Assembly: GCA_031277535.1 (NCBI GenBank)
Contig: JAITMD010000010.1
Coordinates: 1-64,000, forward strand
Source of the DNA: Flavobacteriaceae bacterium
GTDB taxonomy: Bacteria; Bacteroidota; Bacteroidia; Flavobacteriales; Flavobacteriaceae
DNA length: 64,000 nt
Direction: 5' to 3'
Part shown: positions 49,565-59,100 of the stretch, in pieces
Layout: each line of letters begins with the position of its first letter
How positions within the stretch are numbered: position 1 is the stretch's first letter
The notes under the pieces: model-generated
What the model saw: the letters and a program-made list of their open reading frames with translations, nothing else
What the model was told of the DNA's origin: nothing
Database searches by the model: none
Made by a program: the position numbers and the translations under genes

Positions 49565-49587
49565 ACTATACAACTATGAAGTATAGT
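49565..49587. promoter_or_regulatory. Dyad ACTATAC-N9-GTATAGT, candidate MerR-family operator
   Basis: Perfect 7-bp arms in the divergent intergenic region between the hydrolase and merR-like genes. Confidence 0.5.
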
Positions 49588-49620
49588 TCACACTTTGCTT
49601 TTTAAATATACTTTAACACA

Positions 49621-49986
49621 ATGAAGCTAATCAGTCAACTTTCTAAAGAAACAGGAGTACCTATACCTACCATTCGATTCTACGAGAAGACAGGTTTATT
49701 TAGAAGTACTACCAAAGAAGAAGTAACCACTAATAACTATGCTTATTACGGAGATGACGTAGTAGATAAGCTTCGTTTTATACAAATGGCTAAAGCTGTA
49801 GGGTTTACTTTATCTGAAATTAAGGAAGTAATAGACGCTTGGTATGAAAAGCAATTTACCAAAAAAGCAAAGCTTGAAGTATTAAATCTAAAACTAAAGC
49901 AAATAGATGAAAAAATGAAGGAACTTAAAGCAATGAAAAAACAAATTGCTTTATGTAAGTATAATATTGAAAATGATGTTGTTTAA
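49621..49986 (+). CDS. MerR family transcriptional regulator
   Basis: LISQLSKETGVPIPTIRFYEKTGLF...LRFIQMAKAVGFTLSEIKEVI. Confidence 0.93.
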   Translation: MKLISQLSKETGVPIPTIRFYEKTGLFRSTTKEEVTTNNYAYYGDDVVDKLRFIQMAKAVGFTLSEIKEVIDAWYEKQFTKKAKLEVLNLKLKQIDEKMKELKAMKKQIALCKYNIENDVV

Positions 49987-50000
49987 TCATCAAGTTACAA

Positions 50001-50648
50001 ATGAAAAAAGTATATATTCTTAGTGGTTTAGGAGTTGATAAACGTGTTTTTAATAACTTTAAGTTTGATGGACTTGACGTGGAATATATTGATTGGATAC
50101 CTTCAACTAAAGAAGAAAGTCTATCTGCCTATGCAAAACGTTTGGCTAATAATATACAACACAAAGAGTCAATACTAATAGGTCTATCATTTGGAGGAAT
50201 GGTAGCTATGGAAATAGCTAAGATTATTGAAACTAAGAAAGTAATCTTAATTGCTTCTGCAAAAAATCAATATGAACTTCCTTTATACTTTAGGATTATA
50301 GGAAAAATAGGATTAAACAAGATTGTTCCTGGCAAATTATTAAAAGCCAATAATTACATAACTAATTGGTTTTTTGGAGTACAAACACAACAAGAAAAAT
50401 TATTATTAAAAAGTATTCTACATGACACAAACCCTGTATTCTTGAAATGGGCTATCAATGAAATTATTAACTGGAACAATACTGTTGAACCTATCAATAC
50501 TATTCATATTCATGGTAACTCAGATAGAATACTTCCTATCAGCTATACAAAAGCAGATTACTGTATTAATAAAGGAGGTCATTTTATGACTATAAACAAA
50601 TCAAGAGAAATTGAAGAGATTATACAGCATATAATAATCAATCTATAA
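50001..50648 (+). CDS. alpha/beta hydrolase-like protein
   Basis: KVYILSGLGVDKRVF, ILIGLSFGGMVAMEIA nucleophile elbow, IHGNSDRILPI, GGHFM. Confidence 0.85.
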   Translation: MKKVYILSGLGVDKRVFNNFKFDGLDVEYIDWIPSTKEESLSAYAKRLANNIQHKESILIGLSFGGMVAMEIAKIIETKKVILIASAKNQYELPLYFRIIGKIGLNKIVPGKLLKANNYITNWFFGVQTQQEKLLLKSILHDTNPVFLKWAINEIINWNNTVEPINTIHIHGNSDRILPISYTKADYCINKGGHFMTINKSREIEEIIQHIIINL

Positions 50649-50657
50649 AACATTATT

Positions 50658-51248
50658 ATGAAAGAGAAATGGACAATGTTTAGTACCCCAAAAGAAGAAT
50701 TAAAGCAACTACTTGTTTCTTTAGGTACATGTTTTATAGGAGAAGGCTTTATTCAAGTAAAAGATTATCCTTTTGAGCCCTCTATTGCTTATAACCAAAC
50801 ATTAATTAAAAAAGAGGACATTGTAGACTTTGATTACGATGCTCGACCGATGACTATTAGAATTAAAAATGAACTAATCTTTATCTCAATAAAACATAAA
50901 GAAGCTTTAATTCATTTTGCCTCTAAAAACAAAATAAAGATTGTCCTACGACCAGCAATATGGGATTTAATATTAGAGCCCTTTTTAGATACTGAATTTA
51001 CAGAAGAGGGTAATAAAAGGGTAACTCGATTATTAGTAAAATATGGTTTAACACCAAAACAGATAAACCAATTAAGAGATGAAGTTGAAATACAGATGCT
51101 AAAGTATAACTTTGATACAACACTTTGGGAATGGTGTAGTCTTGACGCCTCTGATGTATTAAAAGCTATGCGCCTTAAATATAATCACACAGATTTTAGA
51201 ATCTTCTATAAAAAAGTAATAGACATAGCTCTACTATCGCATCCATAA
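50658..51248 (+). CDS. hypothetical protein
   Basis: 196 aa ORF, no recognised domain. Confidence 0.6.
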   Translation: MKEKWTMFSTPKEELKQLLVSLGTCFIGEGFIQVKDYPFEPSIAYNQTLIKKEDIVDFDYDARPMTIRIKNELIFISIKHKEALIHFASKNKIKIVLRPAIWDLILEPFLDTEFTEEGNKRVTRLLVKYGLTPKQINQLRDEVEIQMLKYNFDTTLWEWCSLDASDVLKAMRLKYNHTDFRIFYKKVIDIALLSHP

Positions 51249-51265
51249 TAGGATATATCCAATAG

Positions 51266-51490
51266 TTAGTTATTAACTCTGTAAACAACTCCAATATCGT
51301 TTAATCTTGAGACGAACTGTTCCTATAAAATAGAGTCTTCTATTTCTATAATAACTTCTACATCATCTAAAATTGCATCTGTATTAGACTTTGCTTGTTA
51401 CAAAGACATTCCTAATACTTCTACTTGCCACTTTGTAAAAGACACTTTTTTAAAGCCTTCTACCCAACTATATATAACGACACTTTTCAT
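51266..51490 (-). pseudogene. Pseudogene of a ~74 aa protein with two in-frame stops (ribosomal L7/L12-C-terminal-like pattern)
   Basis: Single continuous frame: MKSVVIYSWVEGFKKVSFTKWQVEVLGMSL*QAKSNTDAILDDVEVIIEIEDSIL*EQFVSRLNDIGVVYRVNN*. 225 nt with no frameshift needed. Confidence 0.65.
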
Positions 51491-51498
51491 ACAAATAC

Positions 51499-52047
51499 TT
51501 ATTCTAAATTAACTGGTGTGATATTATATCTACTTGATAGATTATCCACTAAATGCTTAAACAGTACCAAAACTTCTTTAAGATATTCATAATCAAACCT
51601 TACTCCTTTAGTGTAAATTATCAATTCATAATTATTATCAAATAGTACCTCCTCGCTTGATCCTGCTTTATCTGTACTTATAAAAAGTCCTGCTATATCC
51701 AGATCTATATACATTCTTCTAACTAAGAAATTTAGGATGCTTGTTATACCTGGATTAGGAGAATGTACTAAATACTGTTTATCAAAACGTTTATCATTTG
51801 TCTTCTGTCTACTAATAAATAGGTTAATAAGTTTATTGATAAAACTTTTCTTATCTATTCTCAATGCTATTTTCTCACCATAAGAAAATCTACAATATAC
51901 CTTTTTAGATTCTCCAAATCCATCAAAAGCTATATAAAAACCATTGTAGTTAATAACTGTTTTTGCTGAATACCAATAGGCTGCTTCATGAAATTCTCCT
52001 CCAATGAAGTTACTAAAGTCTTTCCAATACTGATTATTCTGTTCCAA
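51499..52047 (-). CDS. hypothetical protein
   Basis: 182 aa ORF, no recognised domain. Confidence 0.6.
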   Translation of the reverse strand: MEQNNQYWKDFSNFIGGEFHEAAYWYSAKTVINYNGFYIAFDGFGESKKVYCRFSYGEKIALRIDKKSFINKLINLFISRQKTNDKRFDKQYLVHSPNPGITSILNFLVRRMYIDLDIAGLFISTDKAGSSEEVLFDNNYELIIYTKGVRFDYEYLKEVLVLFKHLVDNLSSRYNITPVNLE

Positions 52048-52157
52048 AACTATGTTTTACTATCAATTGTTATAACTATATATTTATCAAGCTTAAAGGT
52101 ATTTAATATAATTTAATTTTATCAATGAATCTGTTATGCATTTTAGGTTAAAACAAT

Positions 52158-52184
52158 AAAAGCCATCTTCTCAGATAGCTTTTA
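52158..52184 (-). terminator. Terminator of the siderophore transport operon
   Basis: AAAAGCCATCT-tctc-AGATAGCTTTT. Confidence 0.65.
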
Positions 52185-52205
52185 CTATGAAATAAAAATT
52201 TTAGA

Positions 52206-53141
52206 TTATTCAGCAATTGCTTGCTCTACTTCGTCTAACATCATTTTGATAGACTTCAGTCCTCCTCCTGATAAGTACCATACTTCTGGGTTTAAGAAGA
52301 TGATTTTATCATTTTTATAAGCATTAGTTTGTTTCACTAATGCATTAGCAAATTCTTCTTTACCCATGCTTGCTCTCTTAATAGCAGCACCTCTATCGAT
52401 AACAAAGATATAATCTGGGTTTAACTCTTTAATAAACTCATTAGAGATAGCCTGTCCATGTGTAGAAACTTCTATGTTCTTATCTGCTGGTTTTACTCCA
52501 AAAACATCGTGAATAATACCAAAGCGAGAACCTTTGCCATAAGCACTTAAGCGACCTTCATTAGCCAGAACAACCAAGCCTGTTTTCTCTGATTTAGAAG
52601 TTTTATCGTTAATTCTAGCTAAGCGACCGTCTATATCTTTTAGCTCTTTCTCTACTAATTCCTCTTTACCGAATAACTTACCAATAGTACGTTGATTCGC
52701 TTTAAAAGAATTCATATAGTCTTTAGTATCGATATCTAAGTTAATTGTAGGAGCTATTTTACTAAACTCGTCATACATAGATGCAGTACGAGCAGAGATA
52801 ATGATAAGTTCTGGTTCTATAGCATTAACCTTTTCCATATTAGGTTCTTTGATACCACCTACATCAGTGATATTAGCATCATCTGCATATTTTGATAAAT
52901 AAGCTGGAATATTTCCTTTAGGAGCTCCTTTAAACTCTATACCTAAATCATCAAAAGAATCCATAATACCATAAGTAAGTACTACTGTATTTTTTGGGTT
53001 TACATTTACTTCAGTAGATCCTGATAAATGCTCTACTGATACCTTAGCTACATTCTCATCTGTAGTTTCTGTCTTTGTCTCTTTACAAGAGGTTAAAATT
53101 AAAGCTGAAGCTGCGATACAGCTTATTAAAAATTTACTCAT
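52206..53141 (-). CDS. iron-siderophore ABC transporter substrate-binding lipoprotein (FatB/YclQ-like)
   Basis: Lipobox ALILTSCKET, NPKNTVVLTYGIMDSFDDLGIEFKGAPKGNIPAYL, EPELIIISARTASMYDEFSKIAPTINLDID. Confidence 0.9.
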   Translation of the reverse strand: MSKFLISCIAASALILTSCKETKTETTDENVAKVSVEHLSGSTEVNVNPKNTVVLTYGIMDSFDDLGIEFKGAPKGNIPAYLSKYADDANITDVGGIKEPNMEKVNAIEPELIIISARTASMYDEFSKIAPTINLDIDTKDYMNSFKANQRTIGKLFGKEELVEKELKDIDGRLARINDKTSKSEKTGLVVLANEGRLSAYGKGSRFGIIHDVFGVKPADKNIEVSTHGQAISNEFIKELNPDYIFVIDRGAAIKRASMGKEEFANALVKQTNAYKNDKIIFLNPEVWYLSGGGLKSIKMMLDEVEQAIAE

Positions 53142-53161
53142 AACAACTCGATTAGTTAAAA

Positions 53162-53920
53162 TTATTTAAAGTATATGCACACTTTATTATTGCAGTTATC
53201 TACGATCATCATATCTATATCAAAGACTTCCTTCATGATATCTTCTCTAATAATATCATCAGTCAGTCCGAAATGGATTATCTTATGATCCTTAACTGCG
53301 GCAATGTAATCTGCATACGAAGAAGCATAATTAATGTCGTGCACTACAATAATTATGGTCTTTCCATAGTCATCTGCCAAGACGCGAAGTATCTTCATTA
53401 TCTCAACAGAGTGTTTCATATCTAAATTATTTAGAGGCTCATCTAATAAGATATACTCTGTATCCTGAGCTAATACCATAGCCAAAAAAGTACGTTGACG
53501 TTGTCCTCCACTTAATTCATCTATATATTGATCTTGTATATCTGCAAGCCCCATAAAAGCAATACTCTCTAATACTTTCTCTTTATCTAGAGCGTTCATT
53601 CTCCCTTGTGAATGAGGAAAACGTCCAAACTCCACCAGCTCTTTTACTGTCAGTCGCACATTAGGATGATTAGCCTGCTTTAGTATAGACAATCGTTTAG
53701 CAAAATCTCTATTCTTAAAGTTTACTATGTCTTTATCTAAAAGATTAATAAGTCCAGAATCTTTAGTCACTAAACGGCTAATGATTGACAACAATGTACT
53801 CTTACCCGTACCATTACCTCCCACTAGACAAGTTATTTTACCTTTAGGAAAAGAAACTGACACATCATTTAAGATCATCTTCTCCCCATACATCTTCGAT
53901 ACGTTCTTTACCTCTATCAT
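53162..53920 (-). CDS. iron-siderophore ABC transporter ATP-binding protein
   Basis: Walker A GGNGTGKST, signature LSGGQRQRTFLAM, Walker B YILLDEPLNNLD. Confidence 0.93.
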   Translation of the reverse strand: MIEVKNVSKMYGEKMILNDVSVSFPKGKITCLVGGNGTGKSTLLSIISRLVTKDSGLINLLDKDIVNFKNRDFAKRLSILKQANHPNVRLTVKELVEFGRFPHSQGRMNALDKEKVLESIAFMGLADIQDQYIDELSGGQRQRTFLAMVLAQDTEYILLDEPLNNLDMKHSVEIMKILRVLADDYGKTIIIVVHDINYASSYADYIAAVKDHKIIHFGLTDDIIREDIMKEVFDIDMMIVDNCNNKVCIYFK

Positions 53921-54873
53921 CCTTTGTTGCTTTTTAATAATAAATAAATAAAATACACCCCTCCTACGAAGTTTATAATAATGCTAATAGTAGTACTCAT
54001 GTTAAACAAGTGTTCTACTAAATACTGCCCACCTATCACTGTTACAGATGTCAACAAACAACAAGCTAATACCATATAACTATGCTTACTACTCTTTACT
54101 AACTCATACGTCAAGTTAGCCACTAATATTCCTAAGAAAGTTATAGGCCCTACTAATGCTGTAGAAATAGCCACCATAACAGATATGATAAGTAAGTTAG
54201 CCTTAATCACCTTGTGATAATCTACACCTAAACTTATGGCATTCTCCCTCCCAAGGCTTAGAACATCTAACTGTCTAAAATATCTTGCACCAGCTATCAT
54301 CGATACGATAAGTAACACTGCTGATATACCTAATAAGTTTAGATTAATCTTATCAAATGACGCAAACATAGCTGACTGTATCATCAAGAATTCGTTAGGG
54401 TCTATCAACATACTGATAAATGAAGAGAAGCTTCTAAATAAAGTTCCCATCAACAACCCTACTAATAACAGCAAGTACATACTCTTACTCTCTCGCTTAA
54501 ACACAGCGTAATACATCACTAACGAGAAGCCTAACATCAGCACAACAGAGATAGCAAAGTTCTTCTCTGATGTCAGTATTTGAAAGGTTTTATCCCCATA
54601 AGCAAATACCAATAAAGACTGTAATAACAAATAGAATGAGTCAAATCCCATAATAGAAGGTGTCAATATTCTATTGGCAGAAATAGTCTGAAATATGATA
54701 GATGAATACCCTATAGCAAAAGAAATTAGGATCATCGCTGCTACTTTATATCCTCGTCTTGGCAGTACATAATCCAACTTTGTTCCTGTAAAAGTGAACA
54801 TATAAATAGCAATAAATAATATCAATATAACTGCTAAAACTGTAATCGCTTTATTCTTATACATTTTTGGCAC
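53917..54873 (-). CDS. iron-siderophore ABC permease (FecCD family)
   Basis: Polytopic, SLGRENAISLGVDYHKV, TALVGPITFLGILVANLTYELV. Confidence 0.92.
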   Translation of the reverse strand: MPKMYKNKAITVLAVILILFIAIYMFTFTGTKLDYVLPRRGYKVAAMILISFAIGYSSIIFQTISANRILTPSIMGFDSFYLLLQSLLVFAYGDKTFQILTSEKNFAISVVLMLGFSLVMYYAVFKRESKSMYLLLLVGLLMGTLFRSFSSFISMLIDPNEFLMIQSAMFASFDKINLNLLGISAVLLIVSMIAGARYFRQLDVLSLGRENAISLGVDYHKVIKANLLIISVMVAISTALVGPITFLGILVANLTYELVKSSKHSYMVLACCLLTSVTVIGGQYLVEHLFNMSTTISIIINFVGGVYFIYLLLKSNKG

Positions 54874-55807
54874 GTTTAAATATTAATATTAAGAATATCA
54901 TTCCTCCAATTATACTAACCGTTAACCCTATAGGTATCTCATAAGGAGCAATTAATAATCTACTGATAATATCGCAGATCATCAAGAATATAGCTCCAAT
55001 CAGAGCAGTATAACTGATTGTCTTCTTAAGATTATCCCCAAACATCAAACTAACTATATTGGGAATAATAAGCCCTAAGAAAGTAATAACACCTGCCGTA
55101 AGTACCACTACCGTAGATGTAATAGATACGAATACAAGTCCTAAATAGGTTATTCTCTTATGGTTTAACCCTAAACTGCTGGCTGTATCCTCTCCTAGAC
55201 CCACTATAGTAAATTTATTAGCATATAGATAACTAAGTATTACAATAGGCACTCCTAAGTATAGGATCTCATAGTTCCCTTTAATAATAGATGAAAAGTC
55301 ACCAATAAGCCATCCTTCCATATTCTGTACAAGATTTGACTTATAGGCAAAGAAAGTAGATATCGCATTTAGAATATTACCAAACACTATCCCCACTAAT
55401 GGGATAAAAATAATATTGCGCATTTTAATCTTACTCGAAATCTTTAAAAAGATAACACTCGCAAGTAAAGCAATACCAAACGATATGATCATCTTATACA
55501 TCATTCCTCCTCCTGGAAATAATATCATGCTAAACAATATCCCCATCTTACAAGCGTCAAGCGTTCCCATCGTAGTAGGTGAAACGAATTTATTCATTGA
55601 AATCTGTTGTACAATCAATCCACAAATACTCATTCCAATACCAGCAATCAACACAGAAATCATTCGAGGTAACCTACTTACTAATATAACTAACATTTCA
55701 TCCTGAGTTAGGCGATGTATATCGAATATAGAGATATCCTTAACACCAACAAAAACAGAAATAAAAGAAACTATAATCAGTATAAGAATTAATACTATTC
55801 TTATCAT
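54857..55807 (-). CDS. iron-siderophore ABC permease (FecCD family)
   Basis: LVSRLPRMISVLIAGIGMSICGLIVQQI, GVITFLGLIIPNIVSLMFG. Confidence 0.93.
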   Translation of the reverse strand: MIRIVLILILIIVSFISVFVGVKDISIFDIHRLTQDEMLVILVSRLPRMISVLIAGIGMSICGLIVQQISMNKFVSPTTMGTLDACKMGILFSMILFPGGGMMYKMIISFGIALLASVIFLKISSKIKMRNIIFIPLVGIVFGNILNAISTFFAYKSNLVQNMEGWLIGDFSSIIKGNYEILYLGVPIVILSYLYANKFTIVGLGEDTASSLGLNHKRITYLGLVFVSITSTVVVLTAGVITFLGLIIPNIVSLMFGDNLKKTISYTALIGAIFLMICDIISRLLIAPYEIPIGLTVSIIGGMIFLILIFKRAKNV

Positions 55808-55847
55808 TTACTCTTTTGTTTTTATTTAGAATCAAATTAAACAATAG

Positions 55848-55877
55848 CAAATATAAAAAAGTAAACTTGCTGACAAA
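55848..55877 (-). promoter_or_regulatory. Predicted promoter of the siderophore importer operon
   Basis: Minus strand TTTG (55874-55877), 18-nt spacer, TATATTTG (55848-55855), matching TTTG/TAnnTTTG. Confidence 0.55.
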
Positions 55878-55891
55878 AAAACAAAACATAG

Positions 55892-55908
55892 TATAACAAT
55901 TAGTTATA
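55892..55908. promoter_or_regulatory. Dyad TATAAC-N5-GTTATA upstream of the importer promoter
   Basis: TATAACAATTAGTTATA, perfect 6-bp arms. Confidence 0.4.
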
Positions 55909-56054
55909 ATATCATAAACATATAAAACAAACTTACATGCCTAAGAATACATAATAATACATGGCTACTATTTATATTCATTAAAAATAATAAAACTATT
56001 ATTACACTAACTTTAATTCACACAAAAGGTTTATTTTATCTTATTCTTAACAAA

Positions 56055-56086
56055 AAAGCAGTAATAACTGATGTCATTACTGCTTT
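56055..56086 (-). terminator. Terminator of the giant T9SS protein gene
   Basis: AAAGCAGTAAT-aactgatgtc-ATTACTGCTTT. Confidence 0.75.
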
Positions 56087-56110
56087 CTTAAGTTCTATCT
56101 ACTACTAATT

Positions 56111-59100
56111 TTATTTACTAATTTCTACCCACCCAGTCCTTGCTTTATCAAATGATTGAATAACATAATAATATGTACCTGATGGAAGAGCTTTTCCTTT
56201 TTTATCTTTACCATCCCATTGATTGGTATAATTTCCAACAAAAGAATATACTTCTGTTCCTAAACGATTAAATACTTTAATACTTGTCACTCCATGTAGA
56301 GTTAAATCAAAAACATCATTCATTCCATCTCCATTTGGAGAAATTCCTTTAGGTATTGGACAATCTTCATATTTAACTACAAAACTTGTTTCATCTATAC
56401 AAGCACCATTAGGTGAAATTGCTACAACATAAACTTTCGTGTTATTCTTAATAATAGAAGTACCTGTTACAATTTCTTCTCTTTTTCCATTTTTCTCTAT
56501 ATAAAACTTATTATGAGGCCAAGCAACTGGAATAGTATACAATTCACAACTTAAAACTATATCTTCTATAATTTGCAATTCAGGCGTTTTACCTACTTCA
56601 ATTTTAAACATTATTTCTTCATAGCAATTATTACCATTATCTTGCAATACATACATATCATATTTTCCAATGCCCAATACATCTCCTTCTTTATACCTTA
56701 CTCCTTTACCTCCAGATTCAGTAAAGTATGCTTGATTAGCTTCTATTTTAGGTAGAATATAACTATTACAAACATTTACTGTTTCTCTTGCTTTTGGTTT
56801 TTCTCCTTCAACAAAAGAAAGATTAAACTCAAACCTTTCTATACATGAAGTATTTGGATCTTTAAATAAAAGATAAATCTTTTTATTCTCTCTTTGATCC
56901 GTTATATAATTTTTAGGGTCTTTTATTTGCTTTGTCCCATTTGCATCTTCATAATAAGTAATGATATAATCATAATCAGTTAATCCCGTATTTTCAAACA
57001 TAACATTTACAGCTGGTGTTAAATCTATGCCTGTTGGCTGTATCGTGTTTTTACAAGCAGATATCTCTTTTGGTTGTTTTACTATGCTACTTATTAAAGG
57101 ATATACTTCTACCTTCAATTCCCCTTTAGATTCACAATCATACTCCAAAAATTTAGCAACTATTTTATATACACCTGCTTCTTTTACTATCAGATTAGGT
57201 TCATGCTCTCCTATCAACTCTTCATCATCTTTATACCATTTTATATCGACTTTAGTCTTATCATCAGTTAAGTGAGATTCTATAGTATGTGTTTCATTTG
57301 CACACAAAGCAGTATTCGTTTCAATAAGCAAATCATCACCTAAACTAAAACTTGTTATATCCAAACTTCCTTTATTAAAAAATACTGCTGAATGACCACC
57401 TATTCCATAATTTCCAATAGCTAATTTTAAATGATACTTTCTACCAGGAACAACTGTTGATTTTGCACGCATTGATTTCATAACTCCTCTATAATTCACA
57501 CTATTCCATTCTTTTGGTAAAAAGGATCTAAAACTTTTATCATATATAGAACCATTTTTTTCCAATGTGGGTATTTTCTCTTTATCTACAAAAAAATTAT
57601 CAAAATATTTTCTAAATTCCTTAGGTCCTCCTCTTCTGTTACCATAAAAATACTGTTCTGGCGTAATTGTACCAGAAAATATTGGAACAGATGTTCCAGG
57701 CACAACAGCTATATTTTTTGTATCTTCTGTTTTCTTATCAGTTAGAAAAAAACCAATTACATCATATTCCCCCCAAAAACTACCACCATCACCTCCAAAA
57801 CTGTAATAATCATTGGAAGTCATAAGAAAATCAAACGATATAGAATTAGATAAAGGAATAAAATCAAACTCTATTATTGAAGAATTATTAATTGTATGAT
57901 AACCCGCATTCGAATTATCATCCACATCATAATAATAATACTTCTTGAATAGAGCTTTTAAATCCTCATCGCCAGGCCAAACAATTTGCCATGATCCTTG
58001 TTCTTGCTCAGAAGGACCTTTTGCATACTGTATTCCATTTGTAGCCAACATTACACCTTCTTTAAAAGAAAAATAAGGAGAATTAACAGAGAAATGTCCA
58101 ATACCATTATCAGAACCATAATCAGTACCTGTTTTACTTGTTACATTGGATACTAACCCGCAGTTTTTATTCAATAAAATCTCTTTTACCAAATTTTCTA
58201 CTGTTCGGTTATTTGTTGCATACAAATATTTTGGTATAGTTAAACACAAGCTAAAAAACACATCTTTTTCTTCCTTTTCAGAACCGACTCTCAAGTAATA
58301 CTTTTTATTTGGTATCAAATCTTTTAATCTATGTATTGTATTTATTTTACTCAGTGAAAAGCATTCTACAGCATCAAAAGTAATATTATTACAAGGTTGA
58401 TCATATAAAGCAAACTCTAACTCTAAAGCATCTGGCACTTTACTTTCGAAATCAAGAAGATTTAATAACAATTCTGCACTTGTTGCTGTAAACTCAAACC
58501 ATATATCATTTTTAAAAAATCTATTACAACTTGGTAAAGGTGGTTTAGTTGTTAAAGTAGTACCTACCAAAGTTCCTTCTACTTTTTTATAACAATCATA
58601 GCCAGCTCCATTATTTATAGGAATATTAACAGCATTGAAGCATTCGTCATTTAGTTGATTAATAGTACTTATTGTAAACGGAGAAGACCAATTACTTTTA
58701 GAAGTACCATCCGTACATTTTGTTCGTATATATATTGTATAGGCTTTATTTGATATCAGTCCTGTAATGGTTGTTACAGGAGCTCCTGAAACATTTATAG
58801 TATTTATAGGAGTTGATGTAACACTCTTTCCTCTTTCAAAAACAGATACTTCCCAAGAAGTAGCATTATCAATCTGATCCCAAGCTATTGTTACACTATT
58901 AGTTGACAAATTTGTTATTCTAATATTATAAGGTTCAGCACAGTTCTCCACCTTTTCAATTCGAATATCGTCAATTATTAAATTCGAATAATCAGTATGT
59001 AAAACATTAGAAACCCATGCCATATTTATATCACTATCTTTGGCGATATCAAAAAAACGAACAACTTCCTTAAAATTACTTGTTTTTTCCTTGATTGGAG

